Source: Aquabacterium olei
GTDB lineage: Bacteria; Pseudomonadota; Gammaproteobacteria; Burkholderiales; Burkholderiaceae_C
Direction: 5' to 3'
Assembly: GCF_003100395.1 (NCBI RefSeq)
Contig: NZ_CP029210.1
Coordinates: 1,240,001 to 1,304,000 of the forward strand
Length of the DNA: 64,000 nt
This document shows, one piece after another, positions 63,824 to 64,000 of this stretch (positions are counted from its first letter, which is position 1; each line of letters begins with the position of its first letter). A program made the position numbers and the translations under genes. Under the pieces are notes generated by a model, which was given only the letters and a program-made list of their open reading frames with translations, did no database searches and was not told the origin of the DNA.

Positions 63824-64000
63824 ATGTCCGCTGCTGGAGACTCCGTGTCCCTGACCTCATCCCGAAGCCGTTCGCTGCAGTGCATCCGACGCTGGTCGCT
63901 CGCCTTGTGCGTGGGTGGCGTGGGTCTGCTGTCGGCAGGTGTGTTCGCGCCGGCCCAGGCGGCCACACTGGAGGGCCAACGCTTTGACGACACCCTGGTG
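63824..64000 (+). CDS. Chalcone isomerase-like exported protein, N-terminal part (continues outside window)
   Basis: The frame from the ATG at 63824 is open to the window end (59 codons). GGAGG (63815-63819) precedes it. It has a signal peptide (RRWSLALCVGGVGLLSAG, cleavage near AQAA), then TLEGQRFDDTLV, which matches the start of the mature domain of bacterial chalcone isomerase-like proteins, where ATVEGVRFDDT-type sequences are usual. These periplasmic proteins bind fatty acids or related ligands in the plant-enzyme fold; the bacterial role is unknown. Only the first 20 or so mature residues are visible, so the call is moderate. Confidence 0.65.
   Translation, partial: MSAAGDSVSLTSSRSRSLQCIRRWSLALCVGGVGLLSAGVFAPAQAATLEGQRFDDTLV

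Noticed and set aside
63820..64000. Alternative start one frame over at 63820 for the last gene
   Set aside because: Gives an Arg-rich product without signal peptide; the frame from 63824 has a signal peptide and family motif.
1..64000. Mobile elements, CRISPR, toxin-antitoxin or phage genes
   Set aside because: No transposase, integrase, repeat-spacer array, or paired small toxin-like genes were recognised; codon usage appears uniform.

Overview
The window is high-GC (clearly above 60 %) DNA from a motile, Gram-negative, respiring betaproteobacterium, most likely Burkholderiales of the Rubrivivax-Leptothrix-Aquabacterium/Comamonadaceae type. This rests on gene content and order (recN-nadK-hrcA, GbsR-cydAB, flgBCDEFGHIJKL with divergent flgA-flgM-flgN, lolC/lolD-tatD, surE-pcm-nlpD-rlmD) and on porin and Aer-type receptor sequences. 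The genus is inferred, not proven. I see no insertion sequence, prophage, CRISPR array or rRNA. Coding density is very high and no gap between genes exceeds about 250 bases.

Layout. 1-4.1 kb: recN (cut by the window start), nadK, divergent hrcA, a GT9 glycosyltransferase, and a CAT-anticodon tRNA with a terminator. 4.3-8.0 kb: two chemoreceptors, one Aer-like with a sigma-28-type promoter. 8.2-12.5 kb: a tight three-gene unit of TonB-dependent receptor, solitary periplasmic binding protein and membrane diguanylate cyclase. 12.5-16.9 kb: two glutathione S-transferases, then cydB/cydA (short, CIO-like bd oxidase) and a GbsR/MarR regulator with a candidate operator. 17-23 kb: two small proteins, an HDOD protein with an apparent one-base frameshift, an atypical NodU-type carbamoyltransferase, an exported S8 protease with a Gly-rich sorting tail, and a FliL-like protein. 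23.2-30.7 kb: mdtABC-type RND efflux operon without an outer-membrane gene. 30.7-33.1 kb: SrkA-like kinase and an EAL/HDOD protein.

33.1-44.9 kb is the flagellar rod-hook-ring-filament junction block: flgB to flgL on the minus strand, flgA-flgM-flgN divergent, with a near-consensus FliA promoter before flgM. 44.9-51.5 kb holds recJ, a PGM-annotated conserved protein, and an operon of lolC, DUF2189, DUF2788, lolD and tatD. 51.7-59.4 kb holds a porin, an HDG-type DNA glycosylase, a spermidine synthase-like protein, an orphan GspE/PilB-like ATPase, and a two-component pair. 59.6-64 kb is surE-pcm-nlpD-rlmD followed by a truncated chalcone isomerase-like gene.

Themes are envelope transport and sensing (TonB receptor, RND pump, Lol, porin), motility and chemotaxis, and c-di-GMP-linked signalling (GGDEF, EAL-like and HDOD proteins). 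The best candidate for an undescribed system is the TonB receptor / binding protein / diguanylate cyclase unit at 8.2-12.5 kb, whose middle gene also appears to start at CTG.
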